Positions 45,504 through 54,281 of a stretch of DNA of 64,000 nucleotides are shown piece after piece; position 1 is the first letter of the stretch; the number at the start of each line of letters is the position of its first letter. The DNA lies in the NCBI GenBank assembly GCA_035253825.1, contig DATFBM010000033.1, positions 62,001 through 126,000 of the forward strand, written 5' to 3'. The notes under the pieces were generated by a model, which worked only from the letters and a program-made list of their open reading frames with translations, was not told the DNA's origin and searched no databases. The stretch comes from JACCTH01 sp035253825 (lineage in GTDB: Bacteria; Actinomycetota; Acidimicrobiia; Spongiisociales; ZC4RG35). Position numbers and translations under genes: made by a program.

Positions 45504-46361
45504 TTAGCTCCAGCTGCGGAGCGACTCCTTTTCTTCCATCCGCCGGGAGGCCGCCAGGAAGAGGGTGCCCGCCGCTGCCAGGCCGGCTGCGATCACTCCC
45601 AACCCTGTGGTCGAAACCCCTGTGAAGGGAAGGGTCGCCTGGGTCACCTGAGCGACAGCCGGGGCCGAAACCTGGATTCCCGCCACCTCGGCCGGAGCCT
45701 CAGTAGACGTGGTCGCCTGGCTGGTCGACGTGGTCTGCTCGACCGTGGTGGTCGAACCCTGTGGCTGCGTTGTCGTTGGCGCCTGGGTCGTGGTCGGAGC
45801 CAATGTCGTGGTAGGTGCCAAGGTCGTGGTAGGTGCCAAGGTCGTGGTAGGTGCCAAGGTCGTGGTAGGTGCCAAGGTTGTGGTCGGAGCCAAGGTCGTG
45901 GTCGGAGCCAGCGTCGTGGTTGGCGCCAAGGTCGTGGTCGGAGCAGCCGTGGTGCTGGGCGCAGTCGTACTAGGGGCCGTGGTGGTCGTGGTCAACACGA
46001 CGTTTCGAATCGCCCAGTGCGAAAGCCCACATTGAATGTTTCCCTGACCGCAGTCGGCGGGTGGGAAATAGGGACCCGTCGTCCCGGCTGTGCTGATGGA
46101 GTACAGGTTGTAGCTGTTTCCGCCCTTGACACACAGGTCGAGGCTGTAGCCGGCGTTGAGGGTCACGGACACTGACGAGCCATTGTTTGTGATCGAACCC
46201 CAAGGGCCAGAGGTGGGGTTTTCGGTCCAGCCTCCGGCGGTGTTGCAGTTACCCACTATGGGGGCGGCCAATGCTGGACCGGCGATCACTGATACCAGTG
46301 ATGCCAGGAGCAGCAGCACCCCCGCAATCCCCATGCTGCGTCTGTGCGCCAGCGTTTGCAT
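45504..46361 (-). CDS. LPFTG surface protein 1 with APTTTL repeats
   Basis: 285 residues from ATG 46361 after GGAGG. Signal peptide (SMGIAGVLLLLASLVSVIAG), a small mature domain of about 100 residues with four cysteines (GNCNTAGGW, LCVKGG, ADCGQG, QCGLSHW), then a Thr/Pro stalk of about nine APTTTL units, the block GIQVSAPAVAQVTQATLPFTG with sortase motif LPFTG, a hydrophobic helix and a basic tail. It should be exported and attached by a sortase or held by the tail. The globular domain is unrecognised. Paralogue of the next gene. Confidence 0.85.
   Translation of the reverse strand: MQTLAHRRSMGIAGVLLLLASLVSVIAGPALAAPIVGNCNTAGGWTENPTSGPWGSITNNGSSVSVTLNAGYSLDLCVKGGNSYNLYSISTAGTTGPYFPPADCGQGNIQCGLSHWAIRNVVLTTTTTAPSTTAPSTTAAPTTTLAPTTTLAPTTTLAPTTTLAPTTTLAPTTTLAPTTTLAPTTTLAPTTTQAPTTTQPQGSTTTVEQTTSTSQATTSTEAPAEVAGIQVSAPAVAQVTQATLPFTGVSTTGLGVIAAGLAAAGTLFLAASRRMEEKESLRSWS
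45782..45945. repeat. 18-bp in-frame minisatellite
   Basis: Tandem units GGTGCCAAGGTCGTGGTA (plus-strand reading) with a few substitutions, about nine copies, encoding the APTTTL stalk of the LPFTG protein. It is likely to vary in copy number between strains (inference). Confidence 0.85.
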
Positions 46362-46564
46362 CTCGTTGCCTCCCGTATCGCTCTGCGCGAAACAGGCCGG
46401 TCGCACCACTAGCTCCACTCATCCCAGGTGCCCGCCTTACGGGATGAGGATCAAAGCCTCCCACTCGCCCCAGCCACTACTTGTGGCCGTGTGCCACTCA
46501 AGGTAGTGGGAAGCAAGCAGCCGTCTAGGACAGAAAATCCGAGACCGATGTGACTAGTGACCGA

Positions 46565-47455
46565 TCAATCCCAAGCGCGACCGGTCGCCTCCTCGGAAGG
46601 AGCTCGCGAGAGGGCCAGGAGCAAGAGACCCAAGGCCCCGAGAGAGGCCGCCAGCGCGGCCACCGGGATCGCCGGCATGCCGGTGAATGGCAGCGTCACC
46701 TGCGTTACCTGACCAACGACGGGCGCTGTCACTTGGATCCCCAAGACCGTGACGCTGGTCGACGGCCCTGACCCACTCGCTCCCCCAATCGTGGTGGCGG
46801 TTGTAGAGGTCGAAGTCGTGGGGCTTGTTCCCTGGGTGGTGTTCGAGCCGACAGTGGTTGTCGTCGTGGTCGGTGTGGTGGTGGTGGTCGTTGTTGTCGT
46901 GGTCGGCGCGGTCGTGGTGGTCGTGGAGGTTGTCGTGGTGGTTGATGCGGTCGTAGTTGTGGTCGACGCCGTCGAGGTCGTGGTCGGTCCCGCGGTCGTG
47001 GAGGAACCAATCGTCGTGGTCGGACCTGAAGTAGAGGTGGAGCTACTGGTGGTGCTGGAACCGCCGGTGGTGGTGGGAGCCTGGGTTGTCGTTGTGGCCT
47101 GACAACCGGGATAGTGGCTCAATACCAGCATGCCGCCATCGACGTTGTCGGAGGCCGACAACAAAGTGTCCCCCGCCGTCAGGTTGATGTAGTAATGGAG
47201 GACATTGGCCGGTGAATTTGGATCGCTTCCCACCGAAATGGTTCCAGCGTGCTGGAAAGTGGCGGTGAGAGTCCCCGAGGTGGCGCTGGTCTGATTGTGG
47301 ATCCAATGCCATTCCCCGCCACAGCTGACTGTTGGGAACTCGGGGTTGCTTTGCGGAATCGCAATGGCTGGTCCCGCAATCACCGTTGTAAGTGATGCCA
47401 GGAGCAGTAAGACCCCTGCTATTCCCATGCCGCGCCGGCGCGCCAGCGTTCTCAT
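46565..47455 (-). CDS. LPFTG surface protein 2 with Thr-rich stalk
   Basis: 296 residues from ATG 47455 after GGAGGCAACTAA. Nearly the same signal peptide as its neighbour (MGIAGVLLLLASL), a different mature domain of about 95 residues with two cysteines (TVSCGGEWHW, YPGCQATT), a 110-residue Thr/Ser-rich stalk, then GIQVTAPVVGQVTQVTLPFTG, hydrophobic helix and acidic/basic tail. Shared ends with divergent middle domains indicate duplication followed by domain replacement or rapid change. Role unknown; cell-surface. Confidence 0.85.
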   Translation of the reverse strand: MRTLARRRGMGIAGVLLLLASLTTVIAGPAIAIPQSNPEFPTVSCGGEWHWIHNQTSATSGTLTATFQHAGTISVGSDPNSPANVLHYYINLTAGDTLLSASDNVDGGMLVLSHYPGCQATTTTQAPTTTGGSSTTSSSTSTSGPTTTIGSSTTAGPTTTSTASTTTTTASTTTTTSTTTTTAPTTTTTTTTTTPTTTTTTVGSNTTQGTSPTTSTSTTATTIGGASGSGPSTSVTVLGIQVTAPVVGQVTQVTLPFTGMPAIPVAALAASLGALGLLLLALSRAPSEEATGRAWD

Positions 47456-47611
47456 TTAGTTGCCTCCCATAAGCCCCGCCAACACTGGTTGGCGCCAATT
47501 TTCAATGAAACCGGTACCCGCTTCTTCGTGGGTTGCGAACCCGGTCGGGCGAAATTACATGGATGTCGGCATGAGTGCCAACCGATCGATCAGGTCCTCG
47601 GACCTAATTCG

Positions 47612-48871
47612 TCAGGCTGAGCGCTCCCGAAGCACGTCGGGAAGCGGGATCAGGGTGGGGTTGGTCTTATTTCGAACAGCCTCGGCGTCCACCACCACTC
47701 TCCCCACGTCTGACCTCGAGGGCATGTCGTACATGGTGTTGAGGAGGATTTCCTCCAGTATTGCCCGCAGCCCACGGGCCCCGGTGCCTCGCTTGATCGC
47801 TAACTCAGAGATCTCGGCGAGCGCGTCCTGGTGGAATACCAGCTCGACTCCATCCATCTCCAGCATCCGGGCGTACTGCTTAGTGAGGGCGTTCTTGGGC
47901 TCGGTGAGGATGCGACCGAGCTGCTCCCGGTCGAGATCCTCCACCGTGGCCACAACCGGCAGCCGACCGATGAATTCCGGTATGAGGCCGTACTTGATGA
48001 GGTCCTCCGGCATCACCTGGGACAGGAGCTCGGCAGGCCTGATGTCGTGACGGGACCGAACCTCGGCGCCAAAGCCAACCTGTTTCTTGCCGATTCGGGC
48101 GGACACGATGTCGTCAAGCCCGGCAAAGGCGCCCCCGCAAATGAAGAGCACATTCGAGGTATCGATTTGGATGAACTCTTGGTGGGGGTGCTTGCGACCA
48201 CCCTGAGGAGGAACCGAGGCCACAGTTCCCTCCAAGATCTTCAACAAAGCTTGCTGTACACCCTCGCCCGAAACGTCGCGGGTGATCGAGGGGTTCTCGG
48301 CCTTGCGAGCGATCTTGTCGATCTCGTCTATGTAGATGATTCCCTGCTCGGCCCGCTTGACGTCGAAGTCGGCCGCCTGGATCAGCTTGAGCAAGATGTT
48401 CTCGACGTCCTCACCGACGTAGCCGGCCTCCGTCAGCGCCGTGGCATCGGCAATGGCGAAGGGCACGTTCAGCTGCCTGGCGAGCGTCTGCGCGAGCAGA
48501 GTTTTCCCGCACCCGGTTGGGCCGATGAGGAGGATGTTCGACTTCTGTAACTCGACGTCGTCACGACGGTGCTCACCGGAGCGAATTCGCTTGTAGTGGT
48601 TGTAGACCGCGACGGCCAGCTTGCGCTTGGCGTGATCCTGACCCACGACGTAGTCATCGAGGTAGGTGGAGATCTCCATCGGCTTGGGGAGCTCCGTGAA
48701 ACTCACCTCGGGGGTGGAGGAGAACTCCTCTTCGATGATCTCATTGCAGAGATCGATGCATTCGTCGCAGATATAGACGCCGGGCCCGGCGATGAGCTTT
48801 TTGACCTGCTTTTGGGACTTGCCGCAAAAACTGCACTTGAGCAGATCCACCCCGTCGCCGAACTTCGCCAT
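47612..48871 (-). CDS. clpX: ClpX ATPase subunit of Clp protease
   Basis: 419 residues from ATG 48871 after AGGAGG. Zinc domain CSFCGKS...CDECIDLC, Walker A LIGPTGCGKTLLAQ near residue 112, Walker B IIYIDEIDKIA, sensor 2 GTGARGLR. Unfoldase for ClpP; follows clpP on the same strand. Confidence 0.98.
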   Translation of the reverse strand: MAKFGDGVDLLKCSFCGKSQKQVKKLIAGPGVYICDECIDLCNEIIEEEFSSTPEVSFTELPKPMEISTYLDDYVVGQDHAKRKLAVAVYNHYKRIRSGEHRRDDVELQKSNILLIGPTGCGKTLLAQTLARQLNVPFAIADATALTEAGYVGEDVENILLKLIQAADFDVKRAEQGIIYIDEIDKIARKAENPSITRDVSGEGVQQALLKILEGTVASVPPQGGRKHPHQEFIQIDTSNVLFICGGAFAGLDDIVSARIGKKQVGFGAEVRSRHDIRPAELLSQVMPEDLIKYGLIPEFIGRLPVVATVEDLDREQLGRILTEPKNALTKQYARMLEMDGVELVFHQDALAEISELAIKRGTGARGLRAILEEILLNTMYDMPSRSDVGRVVVDAEAVRNKTNPTLIPLPDVLRERSA

Positions 48872-48895
48872 CAACCCTCCTAAGTGGCAGTCCTC

Positions 48896-49507
48896 CTAGT
48901 TGGAGGCTACCGCAGATAGCTCGCGACGCGTGAGAATTGAATCGACCACTCCATAGGAAACGGCGTCCTCCGCCACCATCCAGAAGTCACGCTCGGTGTC
49001 CTGAGATACCTTTTCGTAGGTCTGACCGGTGTGGTCGGCCAGGATGCGGTTGAGCTGTTCCCGCATCTGCACGATCAAGCGGGCCTGAATCTCGATGTCG
49101 GTGGCCTGGCCTTGGGCCCCGCCATGAGGCTGGTGGAGCATCACCCGAGCGTGAGGAAGGGCAAATCGCTTGCCGGGGGTGCCTCCGGCGAGAATTACCG
49201 CCGCCGCCGAGGCCGCCATTCCCATGCAGACCGTGTTTACGTCCGGCCTGATGTACTGCATCGTGTCGTAGATGGCAAACAACGACGTGATCGATCCGCC
49301 AGGCGAGTTGATATAGAGAAAGACATCCTTGTCGGGATCGTCGCTTTCGAGGTGAAGGAGCTGAGCCATGATGAGGTTGGCGATGGTGTCGTCGATCGGC
49401 GTGCCGAGGAAGATGATCCGATCCTTGAGGAGGCGGCTGTAAATGTCGAAGTAGCGCTCGCCCCGGCTCGTCTGCTCGAAGACTGTTGGAATCACATAGT
49501 TCTGCAC
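48896..49507 (-). CDS. clpP: ClpP serine protease
   Basis: 203 residues from GTG 49507 (GAGGAGG six bases before). Catalytic triad: Ser in CMGMAASAAAVIL, His in LPHARVMLHQPHGG, Asp in QDTERDFWM. The nucleophile context MAASAAA differs slightly from the common QAASMG. It starts one base after the tig stop. Confidence 0.97.
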   Translation of the reverse strand: MQNYVIPTVFEQTSRGERYFDIYSRLLKDRIIFLGTPIDDTIANLIMAQLLHLESDDPDKDVFLYINSPGGSITSLFAIYDTMQYIRPDVNTVCMGMAASAAAVILAGGTPGKRFALPHARVMLHQPHGGAQGQATDIEIQARLIVQMREQLNRILADHTGQTYEKVSQDTERDFWMVAEDAVSYGVVDSILTRRELSAVASN

Positions 49508-49508
49508 G

Positions 49509-50894
49509 TCAGGCCTCCTCAACGATCTCGGCCTCAAAAACTTCCTCTTCCATCGGAAGAGCTTCCACCGCTTCCGCCGTTTCAGCTATCTCGGTGCCGA
49601 GTTCGACCGGATTGCCTTCTGCGTCGACAGTTTTGGCCCCGGCGATAACCGCTTCAAGAGCCTTGTTGCGGAGGATATCACCGGCGAATGACAAGGCTCG
49701 CGCACCCTCGGACATCGACTGGTAGACCTCCTCGGGGTTGTCGCTCATTGATGCCAGGGCGTTGATCTCGGTGGTGAGTTCCTCAGGAGTCACTTCCAAA
49801 CCCCGGGCCCGGGCTACCGCTTCCAGTGCCAGACGGGTCTTGAGGCTCTTCTCAGCTTGTAAGCGCAAGTCGGCCTCGAGCGCGGGTCCGTCGATCCCGG
49901 TCGCCTCCAGATAGTCCTGAAGGGTGATGTCGTTGCTTTGGAGCCGGTGGCTGAAACGATGCAGGATGTCCTGCATCTCGGCTCGAAGCAGTGGTTCAGG
50001 CAGCTCGACCTGAGCCTCGTCGGCAAGCAGGTCGAGGGTCGTCGCTCTCAGCTCTCGAGCGGCAGCCAAACGCTTCGTACGGGCAAGACGACTGCGCAGC
50101 TCAGCTTCCAGCTCACTGACGGTCTCAAACTCGGTGACCTCCTCGACCCACTCGTCATCCACCTCGGGTAAGACCTTGGACTTGACCTCGTTCACCTTGA
50201 TGGTGAAGGTCGCCTCAATCCCAGCGCGTTCCCCGAAGCCGGCCGGGAGCTTGCTCGTGAACGTCACCACGTCTCCAGCAGCTTTTCCAGTCAGCTCTTC
50301 ATCGGTCCCCTCCACCAGCAATCCCGAGCCAACTTCGTACAACAACTCCTCGGCGGTGGTCTCGGGAAGAGGCGCCTCTCCGTCGGTGGCGCTGATGTCG
50401 ATCGAAACGAAATCGCCACTCCCCGCGGGCCGATCGACCGTCTCGAGAGCTGCAAACTGATTCCTCATCCTCTCGATGCTCTCGCGAACGTCGTCCTCCG
50501 TGAGTTCCGGACTAGGCACGACGATCTCTCGGCCCCCAAAGTCGGGAACGATGTCCAGTTGCGGCCAGAGGGTCACCCGCACCTCGGCTTCGACGCCCCC
50601 CTCGACGTCGTTCATACTCTCGAGCTGCGGGCTTACTACCGGCGAGAGGTCCTCTTCTTCCAGAATCGATTGGAGGCGCTGGGGGATCAGGTCCTCGATC
50701 GCCTCCGTTCGAAGACGCGCCGCTCCGACGGCCGCTTCGACTACGGGTCGGGGAGCCTTACCGGGTCTGAACCCGGCCAGTTTCAGATCCTTCGAAAGGC
50801 GGCGTGCGGCGGCGGTCTTGGCGGCGTCGATGTCGGCGTCGCTCAAGTTGACCACCACGAGCCGCTCGAAGGGGCCAACCTCTCGCACCGTCAT
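49509..50894 (-). CDS. tig: Trigger factor
   Basis: 461 residues from ATG 50894; the longer frame runs into tRNA-His. Ribosome-binding signature GFRPGKAPRPVVE near residue 42, a PPIase domain (about 155-240) and a helical C-terminal chaperone domain, with an acidic tail. Ribosome-associated folding factor; the tig-clpP-clpX order is conserved. Confidence 0.95.
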   Translation of the reverse strand: MTVREVGPFERLVVVNLSDADIDAAKTAAARRLSKDLKLAGFRPGKAPRPVVEAAVGAARLRTEAIEDLIPQRLQSILEEEDLSPVVSPQLESMNDVEGGVEAEVRVTLWPQLDIVPDFGGREIVVPSPELTEDDVRESIERMRNQFAALETVDRPAGSGDFVSIDISATDGEAPLPETTAEELLYEVGSGLLVEGTDEELTGKAAGDVVTFTSKLPAGFGERAGIEATFTIKVNEVKSKVLPEVDDEWVEEVTEFETVSELEAELRSRLARTKRLAAARELRATTLDLLADEAQVELPEPLLRAEMQDILHRFSHRLQSNDITLQDYLEATGIDGPALEADLRLQAEKSLKTRLALEAVARARGLEVTPEELTTEINALASMSDNPEEVYQSMSEGARALSFAGDILRNKALEAVIAGAKTVDAEGNPVELGTEIAETAEAVEALPMEEEVFEAEIVEEA

Positions 50895-50942
50895 TTGGAT
50901 CCTCTCGCTTGTCGTTGATGGTTCTCCCGACAAGCGGGAGGG

Positions 50943-51019
50943 TGGGGTGACCGAGGGGACTCGAACCCCCGACCTCCAGGGCCACAACCTGGCGCTCTAA
51001 CCACCTGAGCTACGGCCAC
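50943..51019 (-). tRNA. tRNA-His (anticodon GTG)
   Basis: Acceptor GTGGCCG/CGGTCAC, anticodon stem CCAGG/CCTGG with loop TTGTGGC, T-arm GGGGG-TTCGAGT-CCCCT (with a minor mismatch), and an encoded CCA. The genomic base before the 5' end is G, as needed for the His G-1. Confidence 0.95.
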
Positions 51020-51058
51020 CAAGCTTGAAAACTGTGTTGAGGCTGTCGCCCTTCCGAG

Positions 51059-51131
51059 TGCCCCCGGGAGGATTCGAACCCCCGACCAAGAGCTTAGAAG
51101 GCTCCTGCTCTGTCCTCTGAGCTACGGGGGC
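51059..51131 (-). tRNA. tRNA-Arg (anticodon TCT)
   Basis: Acceptor GCCCCCG/CGGGGGC, D-arm GCTC..GAGC, anticodon loop CTTCTAA on stem GGAGC/GCTCT, T-arm with TTCGAAT. CCA not encoded. Confidence 0.94.
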
Positions 51132-51149
51132 GCCGTGGTCCGCCCAATT

Positions 51150-51839
51150 CTACTTCTTGAAGGTGGCCTCGATCACAAGCCGGTGGGAGCGGTGGTGGAT
51201 AGGACTAGGGCCTAGCCGGACGACGTTGGCGACGTGGACATCGTTCGGATATCCGAAGTGCTTGTCGAATCCATATCCGGGATAGCTGTCGGCGTATTCG
51301 GTCATGAGACCCCGTCGAAAAACGTCTATCACGATGGAAGCGGCGGCAATGGACAGGCTCGGCGTTCCGCCAAGGGGGTGTTTGGGCACCCTGCGGACCG
51401 GCTGCTCGAGCATCGAATTGGCGGCGAGACCGTCGAGCATCACCACGTCGGGAGTGACCGCAAGCTCCTTTACCGCCCGAGCTGTCGCCAGCTCGACGGC
51501 AACCGTGTGACTCCCGATGGAGTCAATTTCGCCCACATCGACCACGCCGATCCCAACTGCAGCAAAACGGCGAATTCTTGAGTCAAAACCCGACCGAAAG
51601 CGACGAGGCGTATGACCGCTGTCTTTCACCCCTTCTAAGGCACTCGCCACTCTTTCCAGGTCCGCGTCCAATCCCGGAGTCACGGCGGGAAGAGGCAGAA
51701 CCACGCACCCGGCGACGATCGGCCCGGCCATCGCCCCGACGCCCACCTCGTCGACTCCCCCGATGGTGCGGAAGCCTTCGAGAAGCAACTGCCGCTCCGT
51801 GTCGAGGGTCGGGGGCGGCTTGACCAGATTGGGCGACAT
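51150..51839 (-). CDS. rnhB: RNase HII-like protein with altered active site
   Basis: 229 residues with the RNase HII frame: GGVDEVGVGAMAGPIVAG, LEGVKDSG, VMLDG, SIAAASIV and YPGYGFDKHFGYPNDVH. It departs at key points: the GRG ribonucleotide-sensing motif reads GVG, DSK reads DSG, and the catalytic Asp of the GDxKS segment is absent (LGGTPSLS). The first Asp-Glu pair and the VMLDG Asp remain. It is either an unusually divergent RNase HII or an inactive paralogue. It lies between tRNA-Gly and tRNA-Arg. Confidence 0.75.
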   Translation of the reverse strand: MSPNLVKPPPTLDTERQLLLEGFRTIGGVDEVGVGAMAGPIVAGCVVLPLPAVTPGLDADLERVASALEGVKDSGHTPRRFRSGFDSRIRRFAAVGIGVVDVGEIDSIGSHTVAVELATARAVKELAVTPDVVMLDGLAANSMLEQPVRRVPKHPLGGTPSLSIAAASIVIDVFRRGLMTEYADSYPGYGFDKHFGYPNDVHVANVVRLGPSPIHHRSHRLVIEATFKK

Positions 51840-51853
51840 GAAGTTCCTCGACG

Positions 51854-51928
<75 letters not shown>

Positions 51929-51952
51929 ACGGCTCCATTTTACCGGCGGGTA

Positions 51953-52705
51953 TCAGTCGAGGGATTCGGCGATCTCCACTGAATCGACCAATCCCAACTC
52001 GGATTCGATGCGATAAGTCACACCGTCGGACATCCAGACGAGAACGTTTCCCGTCAGGCGAACTTGATCGTCGGTGATCAACCCGTCCTTGCTTTCGAAG
52101 AAGACGGTATGAGGTGCATCCGAGAGGAAGTAACCCAAATCTCCGTTGATACTCACGGGTTGGATCCGGGTGGCGTCCGAAGCCTGCTTGACCAGTAGTT
52201 CTTGTTCGACTTTTGCCTCGAACTGGATCAGGAGCAAGCCGACCCCGGTGTCGAAGACTTCTGGCAGATCATCGGACTCGCTCCAGATCATCGCCGCTTG
52301 CTGGCCACCGCCCCACCGCAGCAGCTGGACCGACTGTGGGGGCCCCAGCAATCGCGGCCTTCTGAGGTTGAATCCGAGTTCCTCCTCGGCTTCGGCCATT
52401 GAGGAGTCGACTCCGCCGACCAAGCTGATCGGCGGGCCCGCAGGAACCTGGGACTCGACCAGTTCGACCCGAATTCCTGCCACGCGGAGCAGCCAGGCGA
52501 CCGCTTCCTGCCCGGGAGGGCTGAGGAGCAGGAGGAATGCGACCAGCACCGCGGTGCCAAACGCCAACCAGCGGCGAGAAAACAAGGGCCTCGGCTTGAT
52601 CTGGCCAGCCACCCGCAAGGCGAGATCGGGACCATCAGGCCAGTCGATCGCGTCGGCAAGCGAGGTCAGCGCCGCCTGCAGACGCTCATCGGTCCATGTA
52701 GTCAT
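51953..52705 (-). CDS. Membrane-anchored anti-sigma-like protein
   Basis: 250 residues from ATG 52705, overlapping the sigma-factor stop. A cytoplasmic N-terminus of about 50 residues, one membrane helix (WLAFGTAVLVAFLLLL, about 55-72) and an extracytoplasmic domain of about 175 residues with MIWSESDDLP and YRIESELGLV. No zinc anti-sigma (HxxxCxxC) motif. Assignment rests on coupling with an ECF sigma factor and topology. Confidence 0.78.
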   Translation of the reverse strand: MTTWTDERLQAALTSLADAIDWPDGPDLALRVAGQIKPRPLFSRRWLAFGTAVLVAFLLLLSPPGQEAVAWLLRVAGIRVELVESQVPAGPPISLVGGVDSSMAEAEEELGFNLRRPRLLGPPQSVQLLRWGGGQQAAMIWSESDDLPEVFDTGVGLLLIQFEAKVEQELLVKQASDATRIQPVSINGDLGYFLSDAPHTVFFESKDGLITDDQVRLTGNVLVWMSDGVTYRIESELGLVDSVEIAESLD

Positions 52706-53337
52706 AGATCGATCTCCGCCAAGCTCGCCCGCAGACGATCCATGGCCCGGCTGGTCCTCGACTTCACGGTGCCGGCCGGGATTCGAAGCAAACTGGCTGT
52801 CGTCGCCTCGGAGAGCCCGAGCAAAAACCGGCATTCGACTACATCCCGCAGGCTCCTAGGGAGACCCTCGACGGCGGTCATCAATTCTTCCCGTCTTTCG
52901 GCTTCCGTGACCATCGCTTCGGGAGATGGGGCCGCACCTCCCGAAGCGTTGGCGACCTTGAGAGCGAGCCGATCACGCCGACTGCTGCTGCGGGCTTGGT
53001 TGAGGGCTTCGTTTCGCACAATGCGCAGGATCCAGGGAGAAAAGTCGGAGCCTGGGCGAAACCGATTGAGAGCTTGAAACGCTTTCACAAAGGCAACCTG
53101 AACCACATCGTCGACATCGTTGTGACGTCGAAGTACGAGGTAGGCGACCCGACGGGCAATGTCTTGATGGGCGCGAACCAGCTCCGCATATGCCCCATGG
53201 TCTCCTTTCCGTGCCGACTCGATCAACAGGCTTTCAGCCAGTGGACGGCCCTCCACTTGCTCGCTCACCTGTCCATTACACCGCTCCGTTGGGAATCGTT
53301 CCGTTTGGAACCGCATCGCCGTCGCCGGTGTAACCAC
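52702..53337 (-). CDS. ECF sigma factor
   Basis: Up to 211 residues (GTG 53337); ATG 53316 or GTG 53268 are plausible starts. Region 2 is DHGAYAELVRAHQDIARR through DVDDVVQVAFVKAFQALNRF with RIVRNEALNQARS; region 4 is LPRSLRDVVECRFLLGLS and IPAGTVKSRTSRAMDRLR. RpoE-like sigma-70 factor coupled by ATGA to its membrane partner. It is divergent from the FixH-like/cytochrome pair, which carries a GGAACC box upstream. Confidence 0.92.
   Translation of the reverse strand: MVTPATAMRFQTERFPTERCNGQVSEQVEGRPLAESLLIESARKGDHGAYAELVRAHQDIARRVAYLVLRRHNDVDDVVQVAFVKAFQALNRFRPGSDFSPWILRIVRNEALNQARSSSRRDRLALKVANASGGAAPSPEAMVTEAERREELMTAVEGLPRSLRDVVECRFLLGLSEATTASLLRIPAGTVKSRTSRAMDRLRASLAEIDL
53307..53335 (+). 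promoter_or_regulatory. Candidate ECF promoter
   Basis: GGAACC (53307-53312), a 17-base spacer and GTAACC (53330-53335) look like an ECF -35 (GGAAC) and a -10 element. It points toward the gene at 53366 and lies inside the 5' end of the longest sigma-factor frame. Inferred from the motif only. Confidence 0.4.
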
Positions 53338-53365
53338 ATCGCTGAGCCAAAGAAGGGAGCAAAGA

Positions 53366-53869
53366 ATGGCTCGAATCCGATTGTTGGTGATGACGGTGGT
53401 TCTCCTTGCCCTCCCCGGCTGGGCCCTCGCCGGCGGTTGGGCACTGACTTCGTTCGACGAGTTGCCATCGGACCTCGAAGCGGGAGCCAGCTATGACTTG
53501 ACCTACACCGTCCTTCAACACGGGGTGACCCCGGTTGATGTGGGACAAAGTGAGGTCCGCGTAATCGCCGGTAATGGAGAGGTGACGACCTTTGCGGCCA
53601 CGCGCCTGCCGGAGAGAGGCCGCTACGCGGTAACCGTTACCTTCCCCGAATCCGGGCTGTGGACCTGGGAAGTGACTCAAGGTGAATTCGGAACCCACCC
53701 GATGGGTCCGATATCGGTCAGCCCGGGGGTGGCGGCGACGGCTACAACGGCCTCGCCTCTGGCGTGGCTTCTCCCTCTGGCCCTGGCGATCACCATCGGT
53801 TTGGTCGCCGTTCAGACCGTGAATCTTGCCCGTCAACGCCGGCGCCCCCGACCAATTCGTGCCGACTGA
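53366..53869 (+). CDS. Secreted/membrane FixH-YtkA-like domain protein
   Basis: 167 residues from ATG 53366 after AAGGGAGC. Signal peptide (LLVMTVVLLALPGWALAGG), an immunoglobulin-like domain of about 90 residues (YDLTYTVLQHGVTPVDVGQS, GLWTWEV), a C-terminal membrane helix (WLLPLALAITIGLVAVQTV) and a basic tail. Such domains occur near cytochrome and copper-handling genes. Overlaps the cytochrome c gene. Confidence 0.75.
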   Translation: MARIRLLVMTVVLLALPGWALAGGWALTSFDELPSDLEAGASYDLTYTVLQHGVTPVDVGQSEVRVIAGNGEVTTFAATRLPERGRYAVTVTFPESGLWTWEVTQGEFGTHPMGPISVSPGVAATATTASPLAWLLPLALAITIGLVAVQTVNLARQRRRPRPIRAD

Positions 53870-54257
53870 ACTGATCCGACTCTGGTTGACGGTGGCGCTC
53901 GCCTTGGTTCTGGCGGTCGCCACCGTCTCCTTTTACTCGCAACCGTCACCTGGCGCTGACACTCGTCAATCACCTGGCGAGCTGCTCTTTCTCTCCAAGG
54001 GCTGCACTGGCTGTCACAGCATTCAAGGTGTAGCGACGACGGGCCAAGTTGGGCCGGACCTCACCTCCGTGGGTCGGGTGGCCGGCACACGGGTCGAAGG
54101 CCTGTCGGCGAGGGAGTACCTAGCCCAATCGCTGGCAGAGCCGCAGGCCTTCATTGTTCCCGGCTACGAAGTGACCACGGCAGGCTCCATGCCCGACTTC
54201 AACCTCACCGAGGACGAGATCTCAGCTCTGGTCGACTTCCTATTGGAGGAGCATTGA
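53859..54257 (+). CDS. Membrane-anchored monoheme cytochrome c
   Basis: 132 residues from GTG 53859 (TTG 53826 is a longer option); the start overlaps the preceding gene by 11 bases. N-terminal membrane anchor (LWLTVALALVLAVATVSF), then a class I cytochrome c domain: haem motif KGCTGCHSI, GPDLTSVG, and distal Met in GSMPDFNLTEDEISALVDFL. It acts outside the membrane in electron transfer; resembles small c-type domains of terminal oxidases. Confidence 0.88.
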   Translation: MPTELIRLWLTVALALVLAVATVSFYSQPSPGADTRQSPGELLFLSKGCTGCHSIQGVATTGQVGPDLTSVGRVAGTRVEGLSAREYLAQSLAEPQAFIVPGYEVTTAGSMPDFNLTEDEISALVDFLLEEH

Positions 54258-54281
54258 AGTGGTCCGATAAACTGGACCACC

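Noticed and set aside
45782..45945. Regular short repeats that could be a CRISPR array
   Set aside because: The 18-bp units are tandem without spacers and stay in frame as APTTTL codons of the surface protein.
50895..50987. N-terminal extension of trigger factor into tRNA-His
   Set aside because: Family length and the ribosome-binding domain begin at ATG 50894; the extension encodes tRNA-derived residues.
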